Assembly (NCBI GenBank): GCA_001898255.1
Contig: MKTK01000003.1
Coordinates: 55,685-119,684, forward strand
Source: Chryseobacterium sp. 39-10
GTDB taxonomy: Bacteria; Bacteroidota; Bacteroidia; Flavobacteriales; Weeksellaceae
DNA: 64,000 bases
Direction: 5' to 3'
The notes below the pieces were generated by a model. It saw only the letters and a program-made list of their open reading frames with translations. It made no database searches and was not told the DNA's origin. The translations under genes were made by a program, and so were the position numbers. Positions 19,358-28,230 of the stretch are shown in pieces. The stretch's first letter is position 1. Every line of letters begins with the position of its first letter.

Positions 19358-20500
19358 ATGATAAAAGGAAAACATTCGGGTGCTGATCTCACGATTTTTG
19401 CGGAGATGTCAGCTTTGGCACAAAGAAATGAAGCGGTCAACCTTTCTCAAGGATTCCCGGATTATGAAATCGATGAAAAGCTGAAAAAACTTTTGGCAGA
19501 GGCCACGGCAAAAAATTTCAATCAATATGCTCCGATGGCAGGAAACCCTGTGCTCATCGACAATCTGATTACCTTTAACGCTGCAAGAAAAAATCCAATT
19601 ACTCTTGCTGTAGAAAACATCACCGTCACCCCGGGCGCAAGCTACGGAATTTATACCGCTCTTGCCGCTGTTTTAAGCTTTGGTGATGAGGTGATCGTGC
19701 TGGAGCCGACCTATGATTCATACGTTCCCGCCATTGAAATCAACGGTGGAACACCTGTGTTTGTACCCCTTAATGATAATTTTGAGATCGATTTTACAGC
19801 ATTGTCCAATGCCATTACTCATAAAACTAAAGCAATCATCATCAATTCGCCGCACAATCCGTCTGGGAAGATCTGGCGAAAGAAAGATTTTGACGATTTG
19901 GCAGAACTACTTCACAATTCCCCAATTTATATCATATCGGATGAGGTTTACGATGTTCTTACCTACGACGAATCGGAATTCTACAGCGCATTTCAGCATC
20001 CCCAATTGAAAAACAGCACTTTCAGCATTTTCTCTTTTGGTAAAATGTTTCACGTCACGGGCTGGAAAGTGGGTTATGTATTGGCTTCGGAGGAACTTAC
20101 CATTGCATTTCGCAAGATTCATCAATATTTGTCTTTCAGTGTCAATGCGCCAGCTCAATTTGCACTGGCCAATTATTTGGAAATCTTTGATGTGGAAGCA
20201 AACCGCCTACAAATGCAGCAAAAAAGAGATTTCTTTGTGGATGCCTTTCGTGAACTTCCCTTCACTTTAAAGGAAAAAGCAGAGGCCGGATACTTTCAGA
20301 TTTTGGGCTACGAAAACATCTCCGCTCTTCCAGACAAAGCTTTTGCCGGTTGGCTTACGGAACATGCAAAAGTAGCATCAATTCCTATTTCCGCGTTTTA
20401 CAAAAACAACGTCAATACGCAGACTGTACGGTTTTGCTTTGCTAAAAAAGAAGAAACAGTTTTAGAAGCAGCCAACAATTTAAAGAAATTTTTGCCATAA
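19358..20500 (+). CDS. PLP-dependent aminotransferase, YbdL-like
   Basis: About 380 residues, fold-type I class I/II aminotransferase. The PLP lysine lies in SFGKMFHVTGWKVGY, and the substrate motif NSPHNPSGK is intact. The closest family by eye is methionine aminotransferase YbdL/kynurenine transaminase (NLSQGFPDYEID near the N-terminus). The ATG at 19358 is preferred to an in-frame TTG at 19352 because that TTG lies inside a TAnnTTTG box (TACTTTTG, 19347-19354). If that box is used, the mRNA would be almost leaderless. Exact amino-acid specificity is not settled. Confidence 0.88.
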   Translation: MIKGKHSGADLTIFAEMSALAQRNEAVNLSQGFPDYEIDEKLKKLLAEATAKNFNQYAPMAGNPVLIDNLITFNAARKNPITLAVENITVTPGASYGIYTALAAVLSFGDEVIVLEPTYDSYVPAIEINGGTPVFVPLNDNFEIDFTALSNAITHKTKAIIINSPHNPSGKIWRKKDFDDLAELLHNSPIYIISDEVYDVLTYDESEFYSAFQHPQLKNSTFSIFSFGKMFHVTGWKVGYVLASEELTIAFRKIHQYLSFSVNAPAQFALANYLEIFDVEANRLQMQQKRDFFVDAFRELPFTLKEKAEAGYFQILGYENISALPDKAFAGWLTEHAKVASIPISAFYKNNVNTQTVRFCFAKKEETVLEAANNLKKFLP

Positions 20501-20502
20501 AA

Positions 20503-20529
20503 AAAACCTGAACATTTCGCTCAGGTTTT
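20503..20529. terminator. bidirectional terminator
   Basis: AAAACCTGA and TCAGGTTTT form a 9-bp stem around a 9-nt loop with A and T runs on both sides. It lies between the convergent aminotransferase gene and tRNA-Ser. Confidence 0.8.
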
Positions 20530-20532
20530 CGG

Positions 20533-20617
20533 CGGAGGAACAGGGATTCGAACCCCGGGACCTGTTACAGTCAACAGTTTTCAAGACTGCCGCAATCGAC
20601 CACTCTGCCATTCCTCC
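20533..20617 (-). tRNA. tRNA-Ser(TGA)
   Basis: An 85-nt class II tRNA. The acceptor is GGAGGAA/TTCCTCC, the anticodon loop CTTGAAA gives TGA, and a long variable arm is present, as expected for serine. CCA is not encoded. A Bacteroidetes promoter lies just upstream. Confidence 0.94.
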
Positions 20618-20646
20618 AGAAAAATGATTTCTCATTTTCAGTGGTG

Positions 20647-20678
20647 CAAATATAAGCTCCTTTTCTAATTTGAGCAAA
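20647..20678 (-). promoter_or_regulatory. promoter of tRNA-Ser
   Basis: On the minus strand TTTG (20678-20675) is followed after exactly 20 nt by TATATTTG (20654-20647), a perfect match to the Bacteroidetes -33/-7 pair. Confidence 0.7.
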
Positions 20679-20721
20679 TATTTTTTAAAATTATTTTAAC
20701 AAAATTACTTCTGCAACTCAT

Positions 20722-21087
20722 TTATCGGTTAATGGCCTGAAATCCAAGGAAAACAGCGAGCACACCCAACAAAACACTCAATAGGATGTAAAATATCAAA
20801 ATACCATAGTTCCCATTTTGCCAAAGCGAAAAATTCTCCGCCGAAAATGTTGAAAATGTGGTATATCCGCCACAAAATCCTGTAATCAACAAAAATTTTA
20901 AAGAACCATCCATCTTCAAGAAATATGCTGAAAGCATACCCATCACAAAGCACCCCGTAATATTAACAACCAATGTACCCAGTGGAAACGCATGAAGATT
21001 CCATAATTTTTGGGTATAGCTGGAGACCAGAAAACGAGCAACGCTTCCCAAACCTCCACCAACGAATATGTAAAATAGTGATTTCGT
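20722..21087 (-). CDS. crcB: CrcB/FluC fluoride channel, non-ATG start
   Basis: About 121 residues. Four hydrophobic segments and the Fluc signatures GGGLGSVARF, NITGCFVMG and GFCGGYTTFSTFSAE are present. These small dual-topology channels expel fluoride. No ATG, GTG or TTG precedes the conserved N-terminus: the frame runs from an upstream TGA through ATC-CTT-ACG-AAA. The first in-frame TTG (21051) would remove the first helix. The ACG at 21087 stands where ATG is expected and gives the usual KSLFYIFVGGG start. It may be a real ACG start, a sequencing error or a decaying gene. It is 18 bp downstream of trxB. Confidence 0.82.
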   Translation of the reverse strand, partial: TKSLFYIFVGGGLGSVARFLVSSYTQKLWNLHAFPLGTLVVNITGCFVMGMLSAYFLKMDGSLKFLLITGFCGGYTTFSTFSAENFSLWQNGNYGILIFYILLSVLLGVLAVFLGFQAINR

Positions 21088-21105
21088 AAGGATTCAAATT
21101 CGGTT

Positions 21106-22047
21106 TTACTCCAATTCTGCTAAATATTTTTCAGCATCCATTGCCGCCATACAACCACTTCCAGCTGCCGTAATCGCTTGTCGATAAATGTGATCTTGTA
21201 CATCTCCTGCCGCAAATACACCTGGCAAGTTAGTTTTGCTGCTGCCAGGAACCGTTTTGATATACCCATTTTCATCCAAATCGACTTGACCAGAGAAAAC
21301 CTCAGTATTGGGTTTGTGACCTATCGCGATAAAAATGCCGTGTACATCTATTGTAGAAACTTCCTGCGTTTGGTTGTTTATGGTCACCGCTCTTTCTACC
21401 AAACTATTCTCTCCCTCGATGGCGATGAGTTCGTGGTTAAACTTAACTTCAATATTTTCTGTGTTGTTCACACGATGCACCATTGCTTTCGAGGCCCGGA
21501 AAAAATCTTTTCTTACCAGGATCGTGACCTTGCTGCATAGTTTCGCCAGATAAGTCGCTTCCTCGGCAGCAGTATCGCCCGCTCCTACTACCACTACTTC
21601 CTTTCCTTTGTAGAAAAACCCGTCGCAGGTAGCACATGCGGAAACGCCGCCTCCTGCATATTTTTTTTCATCGTCTAAACCAAGGTATTTTGCAGTAGCT
21701 CCCGTAGAAATAATGACCGTTTTGGCTAAAATCTCTTTATTCCCCGCCCATAACCGATGCACACCACCACTCTCTTTAGAAAACTCTACTTTGGTGATGA
21801 GTTCGTAGTGCACTTTTGTATCGAATCGTTCGGCTTGCTTCTGCAAATCCAACATCATTTGGGGACCTGTAACACCGTCCGGATAACCGGGAAAATTATC
21901 GACTTCGGTGGTGGTGGTGAGTTGCCCGCCCGGTTCGAGGCCGGTATAGAGTTCTGGTTTCAAATCGGCGCGTGCAGCATAAATGGCAGCTGTAAACCCG
22001 GATGGACCGGAACCGACAATCACACAGTCTAAAATATTTTGTTCCAT
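21106..22047 (-). CDS. trxB: thioredoxin-disulfide reductase
   Basis: 313 residues, the normal length for bacterial TrxB. The FAD site GSGPSG (12-17), redox-active CATC (Cys138/Cys141), NADPH site GAGDTA (155-160) and the late GVFAAGDVQD FAD motif are all present. It uses NADPH to reduce thioredoxin in the cytoplasm. It probably shares its transcript with the fluoride channel gene downstream. Confidence 0.96.
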   Translation of the reverse strand: MEQNILDCVIVGSGPSGFTAAIYAARADLKPELYTGLEPGGQLTTTTEVDNFPGYPDGVTGPQMMLDLQKQAERFDTKVHYELITKVEFSKESGGVHRLWAGNKEILAKTVIISTGATAKYLGLDDEKKYAGGGVSACATCDGFFYKGKEVVVVGAGDTAAEEATYLAKLCSKVTILVRKDFFRASKAMVHRVNNTENIEVKFNHELIAIEGENSLVERAVTINNQTQEVSTIDVHGIFIAIGHKPNTEVFSGQVDLDENGYIKTVPGSSKTNLPGVFAAGDVQDHIYRQAITAAGSGCMAAMDAEKYLAELE

Positions 22048-22281
22048 TGTTGAATGATAATAGGAGTTTTGTTAGTTGTTACAAATTTCGTTAATTTATT
22101 TCAGTTTCAAAATGATGGATGATGCATTTTGTCAATGTTTTCAAATGGTACTTTTGAAAACAAGACTGCGACCCGACCTGAGTGGAGCTCTTTTTATGCA
22201 GCGAAGCGGAATAAAAAAGCGGGAACGGAGGGCGGAAATTGTCGCCATCAATAAAAAATTTGATCAACATCATTCCAAATT
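22048..22281. other. gene-free gap with an imperfect long hairpin
   Basis: No credible gene. The GC-richer core (about 22165-22245) can fold: CTCTTTTTAT and AATAAAAAAG flank GC-rich arms. It has the look of a dispersed intergenic repeat, but no second copy occurs in this window, so that is a guess. Confidence 0.3.
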
Positions 22282-23319
22282 TTACGTTTTTACTTTGAGC
22301 TGATCGACATTGAGAATCTTGTAAGTCATTTCTATAAGCAACTCTTCGTCGTCCATATTGATGGCGCCCAAACCCTTACTTTTGAGGTCGATTTCTCGAA
22401 GCACCGAAATAATTCTGGTGCAATGTTTGAGTCCATAAAATTTAGACGCCTCCGCAAAATCCTTGATAAAATAAGGATTTACGCCCAATACTGAAGCGAT
22501 GCTTTGTGGACTTTGGCCCACCATCGTATGGTAAATAATCAGGTTTGAGAAAAAAGAATATAAGTTGCCAATCATCAGTACAAACGGGTTTTGCTTCGGG
22601 TTTTTGCCAATGAAATGGGCAATGCGCAACGCCGCAGATTGATCTTTTTTTCCCAATGCCTTAATGAGTTCGAACACATTGAAATCTTTGCTGATGCCTA
22701 TATGGGTTTCGATGATTTTTTCGTCTAAAATTCCTGTGTCTTTCAGGATCATTTTCAACTTGGCCAGTTCGTTGGCAATTCGCGAAAGGTCGGTTCCCAA
22801 GTACTCCGCAAGCAAAAGAGGAATATTGGGCTTGGATTTGAGCTCCAGATTTTTCAGTTCACCTTCTATCCATTTCGGAACTTCGTAATCTTTCATCTTG
22901 GGACTTTCGAAAAGCATTTTGTTCTTGGCGAGGGTTTTGGCAAAGCTTTTTCGGGCATCAACCTTTTTATGTTTGTGCGCAATGACCAAAAGTGTAGAAT
23001 CTACGGGGTTTTCTACATACACTTTCAATGCTTCGGCTTCTTTTTCGGTGAGTTTAATTTCCTGAGCTTCTTTCAGGATGATCACTTGCTTATCACCCAT
23101 CATCGGGAATTGTCTAGCCAATGACAAAACCTCACTGTATGTGGTATCTTTACCATACACCACGGTTTGGTTGAATGCCTTCTCATCCTCTTCTAATACG
23201 TCGTTTTCAAATGATTTCACAGCAACATCCATAAAGAACGGTTCTTCGCCATGGAAAAAATAAATCGGCTCTAACGTTTTATTTTTAATATTTTTGAGGA
23301 TTAAATCTAATTCTTTCAT
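22282..23319 (-). CDS. holA: DNA polymerase III subunit delta
   Basis: 345 residues, the usual length of HolA, which opens the beta clamp within the clamp-loader complex. The N-terminus (PIYFFHGEEPFFMDVAVK) and the SLARQFPMMGDKQVIILKEA segment are typical of the family. The C-terminal helical collar domain matches in size. The start codon lies 2 bp from the start of a divergent gene, so the two promoters must lie inside the neighbouring coding sequences. Confidence 0.92.
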   Translation of the reverse strand: MKELDLILKNIKNKTLEPIYFFHGEEPFFMDVAVKSFENDVLEEDEKAFNQTVVYGKDTTYSEVLSLARQFPMMGDKQVIILKEAQEIKLTEKEAEALKVYVENPVDSTLLVIAHKHKKVDARKSFAKTLAKNKMLFESPKMKDYEVPKWIEGELKNLELKSKPNIPLLLAEYLGTDLSRIANELAKLKMILKDTGILDEKIIETHIGISKDFNVFELIKALGKKDQSAALRIAHFIGKNPKQNPFVLMIGNLYSFFSNLIIYHTMVGQSPQSIASVLGVNPYFIKDFAEASKFYGLKHCTRIISVLREIDLKSKGLGAINMDDEELLIEMTYKILNVDQLKVKT

Positions 23320-23321
23320 AA

Positions 23322-23756
23322 ATGCAACTTCCGAAACTGAACTTTGATGATGTTTTTGAACTTAAAATCAAGACAGACAAAGATAAGTTTTTTATTTATG
23401 ATGTGGTGCGCAAAACGTGGCTGCTGCTCACTCCGGAAGAATGGGTACGGCAGCATTGGATCCACTATTTTCACGTAAAAAAAGGAAAGAATTTATCGGC
23501 GCTTATCACCGAACAAAAATTAATATTGAACGGTACCACCAAAAGAATCGACCTGTTGGTGACCGAAAAAACACAACCCAAAATCCTGGTCGAATGCAAA
23601 GCTCCCCACATTAAACTCACCGAAAAAACCTTTGAGCAAATTGCACGGTACAATTCCATTATCAAAGCACCAGAAATTATCCTGAGCAACGGATTGCAAC
23701 ACATCAACGCTGTTTTGAGTAGTAAAGGTTATGTTTTTCGAAAGTTTGATTTTTAA
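23322..23756 (+). CDS. stand-alone HsdR N-terminal-like nuclease-fold protein
   Basis: 144 residues matching the N-terminal domain of type I restriction enzyme R subunits (HSDR_N). A PD-(D/E)XK pattern is visible: Asp in KRIDLLVTEK and Glu-x-Lys in ILVECKAPH. There is no helicase part. Such small proteins occur next to holA in many Bacteroidetes and need not be restriction enzymes; the function is unknown. The gene is divergent from holA with a 2-bp gap. Confidence 0.8.
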   Translation: MQLPKLNFDDVFELKIKTDKDKFFIYDVVRKTWLLLTPEEWVRQHWIHYFHVKKGKNLSALITEQKLILNGTTKRIDLLVTEKTQPKILVECKAPHIKLTEKTFEQIARYNSIIKAPEIILSNGLQHINAVLSSKGYVFRKFDF

Positions 23757-23811
23757 CGTAAATTCATCAAAAGCAGAGCACAAAGATTCTTGCGAAGCAT
23801 TCAACAATATT

Positions 23812-25428
23812 TTACAACCCCAACTCCTTAATTGAAATTTCCCGCATTTCCACTTTTCGGATTTTTCCGGAAATCGTCATCGGAAATTCTTCCACAAACT
23901 TCCAGTATTTGGGTACTTTATAATGGGCAATTTTTTCTTTGCAGAAGCTGAGCAACTCGTCTTCTTTTACCTCAGCACCTTCGCGAACTTTAATCCAAGC
24001 CATCACTTCTTCACCGTATTTTTCGCTGGGCACCCCAATGATCTGCGCGTCCTGAACACCTGGATAAGTGTAGAGAAAATCTTCAATTTCTTTTGGCGAA
24101 ATATTCTCGCCACCTCGAATGATCAAATCTTTTATTCGCCCCGAAATATTGATGTATCCTTCATCATCCATTTGCGCCAAATCGCCGGTATGCATCCATC
24201 TTTGTTCATCGAGAACTTGTTTGGTGCCCTCCGGATTGTTCCAGTATTTCAGCATTACAGAATATCCTCTGGTGCATAACTCACCATTTTCACCGCGGTT
24301 GACAATGGCGCCAGTTTCGGGATTGATGATTTTTATTTCCAGATGATTGTGAATGGTTCCTACAGAATGAATCTGCTTTTCGAAAGGAGTACCGATTTTG
24401 GTTTGGGTGGAAACCGGCGAAGTTTCCGTCATTCCGTAGCAGATGGTTATTTCTTTCATGTTCATTTTTTCCTCCACTTTTTTCATGACTTCGGGCGGGC
24501 AAACCGATCCTGCCATCACTCCGGTTCGTAAACTCGATACCTCAAATTCTCTTTTTTGCATTTCGTGGAGCATGGCGATAAACATCGTAGGAACACCGTA
24601 GAGCGACGTGCATTTTTCTTTTTCTACCGTTTCTAATGTTTTAATGGGATCGAAACTGTCATTCGGAATCACCATGGTTGCCCCGTGAGAAGTACATGCT
24701 AGATTTCCGATTACCATGCCAAAGCAATGGAAAAACGGAACCGGAATGCAGACGCGATCCTTTTCGGAATAATGCAGACGAATCCCAATGAAATAACCAT
24801 TGTTGAGAATATTATGATGCGAAAGCGTGACACCTTTTGGAAAACCCGTTGTGCCCGAGGTGTACTGAATGTTCACCGGATCATCGAACTGCACTTTTTG
24901 CTCGCGCTCGGCTAAGGTTTCATCAGAAATGCTTTTTCCTTTTTCTAAAAAATTTTCCCAGCTTTTATCCCAAAAGATTTCTTCTTTTAGCGAAGTGGTA
25001 AATTCCCGCGCATCTTCGACCATTTTCTGGTAGTTGCTGGTTTTAAACTGAAGGGCAGAAAACAGATAAGAAATCTCCGACTGGTTCAGCACAAAAATGA
25101 GTTCGCTGGTTCGGTATGCCGGATTAATGTTCACCATAATCACACCGGTTCTCGCGGTGGCATATTGCAGCAGCACCCACTGGTAACAATTGGGCGACCA
25201 GATTCCTACACGGTCTCCCGATTTCGCTCCTAAGGCAATCAGCGCTTTCGAAACTTGCGTTACCTGATCGTAAAACTCCTGATAAGTCGCTTTGTACTCT
25301 TGATGCGCGCAAATCAGTGCATCGTGATTGGGAAATTTTTCAACGGTTTTTCTGAGGTTTTCGCCAATGGTTTCGCCCAATAAGGGAATATCAGACGCTC
25401 CATGAACATAAGAGATTTGGGGATTCAT
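23812..25428 (-). CDS. AMP-binding fatty acyl-CoA synthetase
   Basis: 538 residues, ANL superfamily. The P-loop YTSGTTGFPKG, the A5 motif YGMTETSPV, A7 MHTGDLAQMDDEGY, A8 GRIKDLIIRGGENI and the late catalytic lysine (SGKIRKVEM) are intact. Together they indicate a medium or long-chain acyl-CoA synthetase. It activates a fatty acid with ATP and CoA. It is monocistronic by appearance, with a hairpin upstream that ends the neighbouring gene. Confidence 0.92.
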   Translation of the reverse strand: MNPQISYVHGASDIPLLGETIGENLRKTVEKFPNHDALICAHQEYKATYQEFYDQVTQVSKALIALGAKSGDRVGIWSPNCYQWVLLQYATARTGVIMVNINPAYRTSELIFVLNQSEISYLFSALQFKTSNYQKMVEDAREFTTSLKEEIFWDKSWENFLEKGKSISDETLAEREQKVQFDDPVNIQYTSGTTGFPKGVTLSHHNILNNGYFIGIRLHYSEKDRVCIPVPFFHCFGMVIGNLACTSHGATMVIPNDSFDPIKTLETVEKEKCTSLYGVPTMFIAMLHEMQKREFEVSSLRTGVMAGSVCPPEVMKKVEEKMNMKEITICYGMTETSPVSTQTKIGTPFEKQIHSVGTIHNHLEIKIINPETGAIVNRGENGELCTRGYSVMLKYWNNPEGTKQVLDEQRWMHTGDLAQMDDEGYINISGRIKDLIIRGGENISPKEIEDFLYTYPGVQDAQIIGVPSEKYGEEVMAWIKVREGAEVKEDELLSFCKEKIAHYKVPKYWKFVEEFPMTISGKIRKVEMREISIKELGL

Positions 25429-25450
25429 ATTTTTTCGTTTTAAAAAGAAA

Positions 25451-25472
25451 CTGCTTCTCTTTCGAAAAGCAG
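25451..25472 (-). terminator. terminator of the GNAT-nitrilase gene
   Basis: CTGCTT and AAGCAG pair around an AT-rich loop. On the minus strand the hairpin is followed by a T-rich stretch, about 45 bp after the stop at 25516. Confidence 0.55.
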
Positions 25473-25515
25473 GATAAAATTAGTAATAAAACTGATTTAA
25501 GCAGCGATTCAGTAT

Positions 25516-27033
25516 TTATTTCTGATCATTTTCTTTCAGTTTAGTTTCGTAAATATCGTTTCTGCGGTCTTTCATAATCTGTACCGAACCTTTGTAGTGA
25601 AGCTCTGTTAGATGGTTTAAATCTACATCAACAATCAGCGTCATCTCAGTATTGGGCGTGGCTTCATCTTTTACTCCATTGGAAGGAAAAGCAAAATCGG
25701 AAGGCGTAAAAACCGCTGCCTGACCAAATTGGATGTCCATATTATTTACGCCCGGAAGGTTTCCTACGCAGCCCGCGATGGCGACATAGCATTCGTTTTC
25801 TATCGCTCTTGCAGCAGCACAAGTGCGTACTCGGGTATAGGCATTTTGGGTGTCGGTAAGATAAGGAACGAAAAGAATTTTCATTCCCTGATCGGCCAAA
25901 ATTCTCGGAAGTTCCGGAAATTCCACATCGTAGCAAATGACAATTCCTATTTTTCCACAATCGGTATCAATTACTTTTATTTCGTTTCCGCCCATCATTC
26001 CGTAATGTTTCTTTTCATTGGGTGTGATGTGCATTTTTCGGTATTCGTCTCTTTTTCCGTCGCGGTGCAGCAAGTAACTGATGTTGTAAAGATTTCCGTT
26101 TTCGAAAATCGGCATGCTTCCCGCAATGATATTAACGTTGTAGCTAACGGCAAATTCGGCAATCCTGTTCACGATTTCTTCGGTTTTCTCGGAAAGTTTT
26201 ACCATGGCTTCTCTTTCGTGCAGATTGTTGTATTCAGCTAAAAGAGGCGTATTGAATAATTCCGGAAACAAACAAAAATCCGATTCATAACCGCTCACCG
26301 CATCCACAAAAAATTCTACTTGCTGAAAAAATGCATCGATGTCTTTAAACTGGCGCATTTGCCACTGTACCAACCCCAAACGGATTACCGAATCCTGCAT
26401 GGTGTTGTTGTGCTGGTTGTAATAAATGTTATTCCATTGCAGCAAAACGGCGTATTCTTCAGATTCCACATCGCCCACCAAATAATTTTTGATGATTCTG
26501 ATGGGTGAAAAGTTGTTCGATAACTGAAACGTTAAAACAGGATCGTAGATTTCTTTTTTTCGAACTTTCTGAATATACTGTCTGGGCGATAATTCGTTGC
26601 TGTGCAAATGATAATTTGGAATTCTGCCGCCAATGATAATTGATTTTAGGTTTTTAATTTCGCACAGTTCTTTCCGGGCATCATACAAACGCCGGCCTAA
26701 ACGCAATGAACGAAATTCGGGATTAACGAAAATTTCGATTCCGTACAGCACATTTCCTTTGGGAGAGTGGGTGTTGAAATTTTCATTATCGGTAATTTCC
26801 TCGTAGGTATGATTATCCCCAAAAAGTTCATACTGAACAATAATCGATAGCGCTGCTGCCGCCAGTTTTCCATCTACGGTGATGCACAACTGTCCTTCCG
26901 GAAAAATTGAGGTTAGTTTTTGAATGTTTCTTTTCGCCCAAGTATTGTCTTCGATTCCGGGATAGGCCTCCTGCATGGAAGTGGAAAGTTCATCGTAATC
27001 ATCAAGACTCAGTTTTCGAATATCAATTTGCAT
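25516..27033 (-). CDS. GNAT acetyltransferase fused to a carbon-nitrogen hydrolase
   Basis: 505 residues. The N-terminal part (about 1-200) is a GNAT domain with the acetyl-CoA loop FRSLRLGRRLYD. The C-terminal part (about 220-500) is a nitrilase-superfamily domain with the Glu-Lys-Cys triad readable as FPELFN, EYRKMH and IVICYDVEFPE. This two-domain arrangement is known in many bacteria, but the substrate is not established. The start at 27033 follows a hairpin that terminates the asparaginase gene. Confidence 0.9.
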   Translation of the reverse strand: MQIDIRKLSLDDYDELSTSMQEAYPGIEDNTWAKRNIQKLTSIFPEGQLCITVDGKLAAAALSIIVQYELFGDNHTYEEITDNENFNTHSPKGNVLYGIEIFVNPEFRSLRLGRRLYDARKELCEIKNLKSIIIGGRIPNYHLHSNELSPRQYIQKVRKKEIYDPVLTFQLSNNFSPIRIIKNYLVGDVESEEYAVLLQWNNIYYNQHNNTMQDSVIRLGLVQWQMRQFKDIDAFFQQVEFFVDAVSGYESDFCLFPELFNTPLLAEYNNLHEREAMVKLSEKTEEIVNRIAEFAVSYNVNIIAGSMPIFENGNLYNISYLLHRDGKRDEYRKMHITPNEKKHYGMMGGNEIKVIDTDCGKIGIVICYDVEFPELPRILADQGMKILFVPYLTDTQNAYTRVRTCAAARAIENECYVAIAGCVGNLPGVNNMDIQFGQAAVFTPSDFAFPSNGVKDEATPNTEMTLIVDVDLNHLTELHYKGSVQIMKDRRNDIYETKLKENDQK

Positions 27034-27062
27034 TAAATTTTATTTTAAAAGTTCAGAAATGA

Positions 27063-27093
27063 AAAACGTTCCTCCAAAAAAAAGGAACGTTTT
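27063..27093 (-). terminator. terminator of the asparaginase gene
   Basis: AAAACGTTCC and GGAACGTTTT form a 10-bp stem with an 11-nt A-rich loop, 50 bp after the asparaginase stop. Flanking A and T runs make it potentially bidirectional. Confidence 0.75.
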
Positions 27094-27142
27094 AATATCA
27101 TGACAAAGGTAACAACTTTCGTTGGAAATACTTTTTACCAGA

Positions 27143-28204
27143 TTAGTATTCTGAAAACATCCTTTGGATGTCTTTGTAGTTATTGGTTTTCGTGAGTGCG
27201 AGCATCAGCAAAACTCTGGCACGGTACGGGTTAATATACCAAGATGCAGAGAATCCATTTTTGTCGTCATCGATCTCATCCCATTGTGAGGTAGGCCCTT
27301 CAGGAATTCTGGAAGAACGAACTACGGCAGTTCCTTTCTTCACTGCATTGGCTAAGGCATACTGCATTTCTGTCGTAAGGTTACCGTTTCCAACGCCTGC
27401 CACTACAATTCCTTTTGCACCGGCATTCATAGCGGCATCTACAAAAAGTGAAGTTGCATTAGAATAACTAAGGATAATCTCTACCCGTGGAAGTTTGTCT
27501 AAATTGGTAATATCAAACTCGGAATGTGAGGTATGCTTTTTGAGTGATTCCCGGTGGTAGATGGGTTTTCCGTTGTACATTACTCCCATATCTCCGAAAT
27601 TCGGATTGTGAAAAGTGCTTACCGCAATCGTATTGGTTTTAGAAACATCGTCGGCTCCTACAATTCTGTCGTCCATCACCACCATTACGCCTTTTCCAAA
27701 AGAAGATTTATCCACTGCACAAGCCACACCGTTGAAGATATTTCGCGGTCCATCCGCACTAATGGCTGTAGAAGGCCTCATGGAACCTACCAAAACTACA
27801 GGTTTATCGCTTTTCACGGTTAAATTGAGGAAATAAGCGGTTTCTTCCATGGTATCGGTTCCGTGGGTAATAACGATGCCGTCTACATCTTTCTGTTTTA
27901 GCAATTCATTGACTCTTTTGGAGAGTTTCAGCCAAACGCCATCGTTCATATCCTGACTTCCAATATTGGCAACTTGTTCACCTTTAATATTAGCAATATC
28001 CTTTATAGAAGGAACTGCGCTCAGCAACTGATCTACGGTAATTGCTCCGGATTTGTAACTGGATGTTACGGCAGTGCTGCCTTGTCCGGCAATAGTTCCA
28101 CCGGTGGCCAATACATAAATATTTGGTTTTTGCTGTCCGAATGCGGGTAGCGAGAAAATAATCAGCATAAAACTGATCATCAAGTTTAATTTTTTTGTGC
28201 TCAT
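27143..28204 (-). CDS. ansB: type II L-asparaginase, periplasmic
   Basis: 353 residues with a Sec signal peptide (cleavage near AFGQQ). Catalytic Thr37 lies in ATGGTIAG; the second motif HGTDTMEET and KPVVLVGSMRP are intact. It hydrolyses periplasmic asparagine to aspartate and ammonia. The genes upstream on the same strand decarboxylate aspartate and exchange it for alanine, so asparaginase likely feeds that pathway. The aspartate decarboxylase gene ends 26 bp upstream of its start. Confidence 0.94.
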   Translation of the reverse strand: MSTKKLNLMISFMLIIFSLPAFGQQKPNIYVLATGGTIAGQGSTAVTSSYKSGAITVDQLLSAVPSIKDIANIKGEQVANIGSQDMNDGVWLKLSKRVNELLKQKDVDGIVITHGTDTMEETAYFLNLTVKSDKPVVLVGSMRPSTAISADGPRNIFNGVACAVDKSSFGKGVMVVMDDRIVGADDVSKTNTIAVSTFHNPNFGDMGVMYNGKPIYHRESLKKHTSHSEFDITNLDKLPRVEIILSYSNATSLFVDAAMNAGAKGIVVAGVGNGNLTTEMQYALANAVKKGTAVVRSSRIPEGPTSQWDEIDDDKNGFSASWYINPYRARVLLMLALTKTNNYKDIQRMFSEY

Positions 28205-28230
28205 AATAGCATGAATAAATGTTGATATAA

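Noticed and set aside
23322..23756. Restriction-modification system
   Set aside because: No methyltransferase, specificity subunit or helicase lies nearby; the gene sits in a housekeeping neighbourhood.
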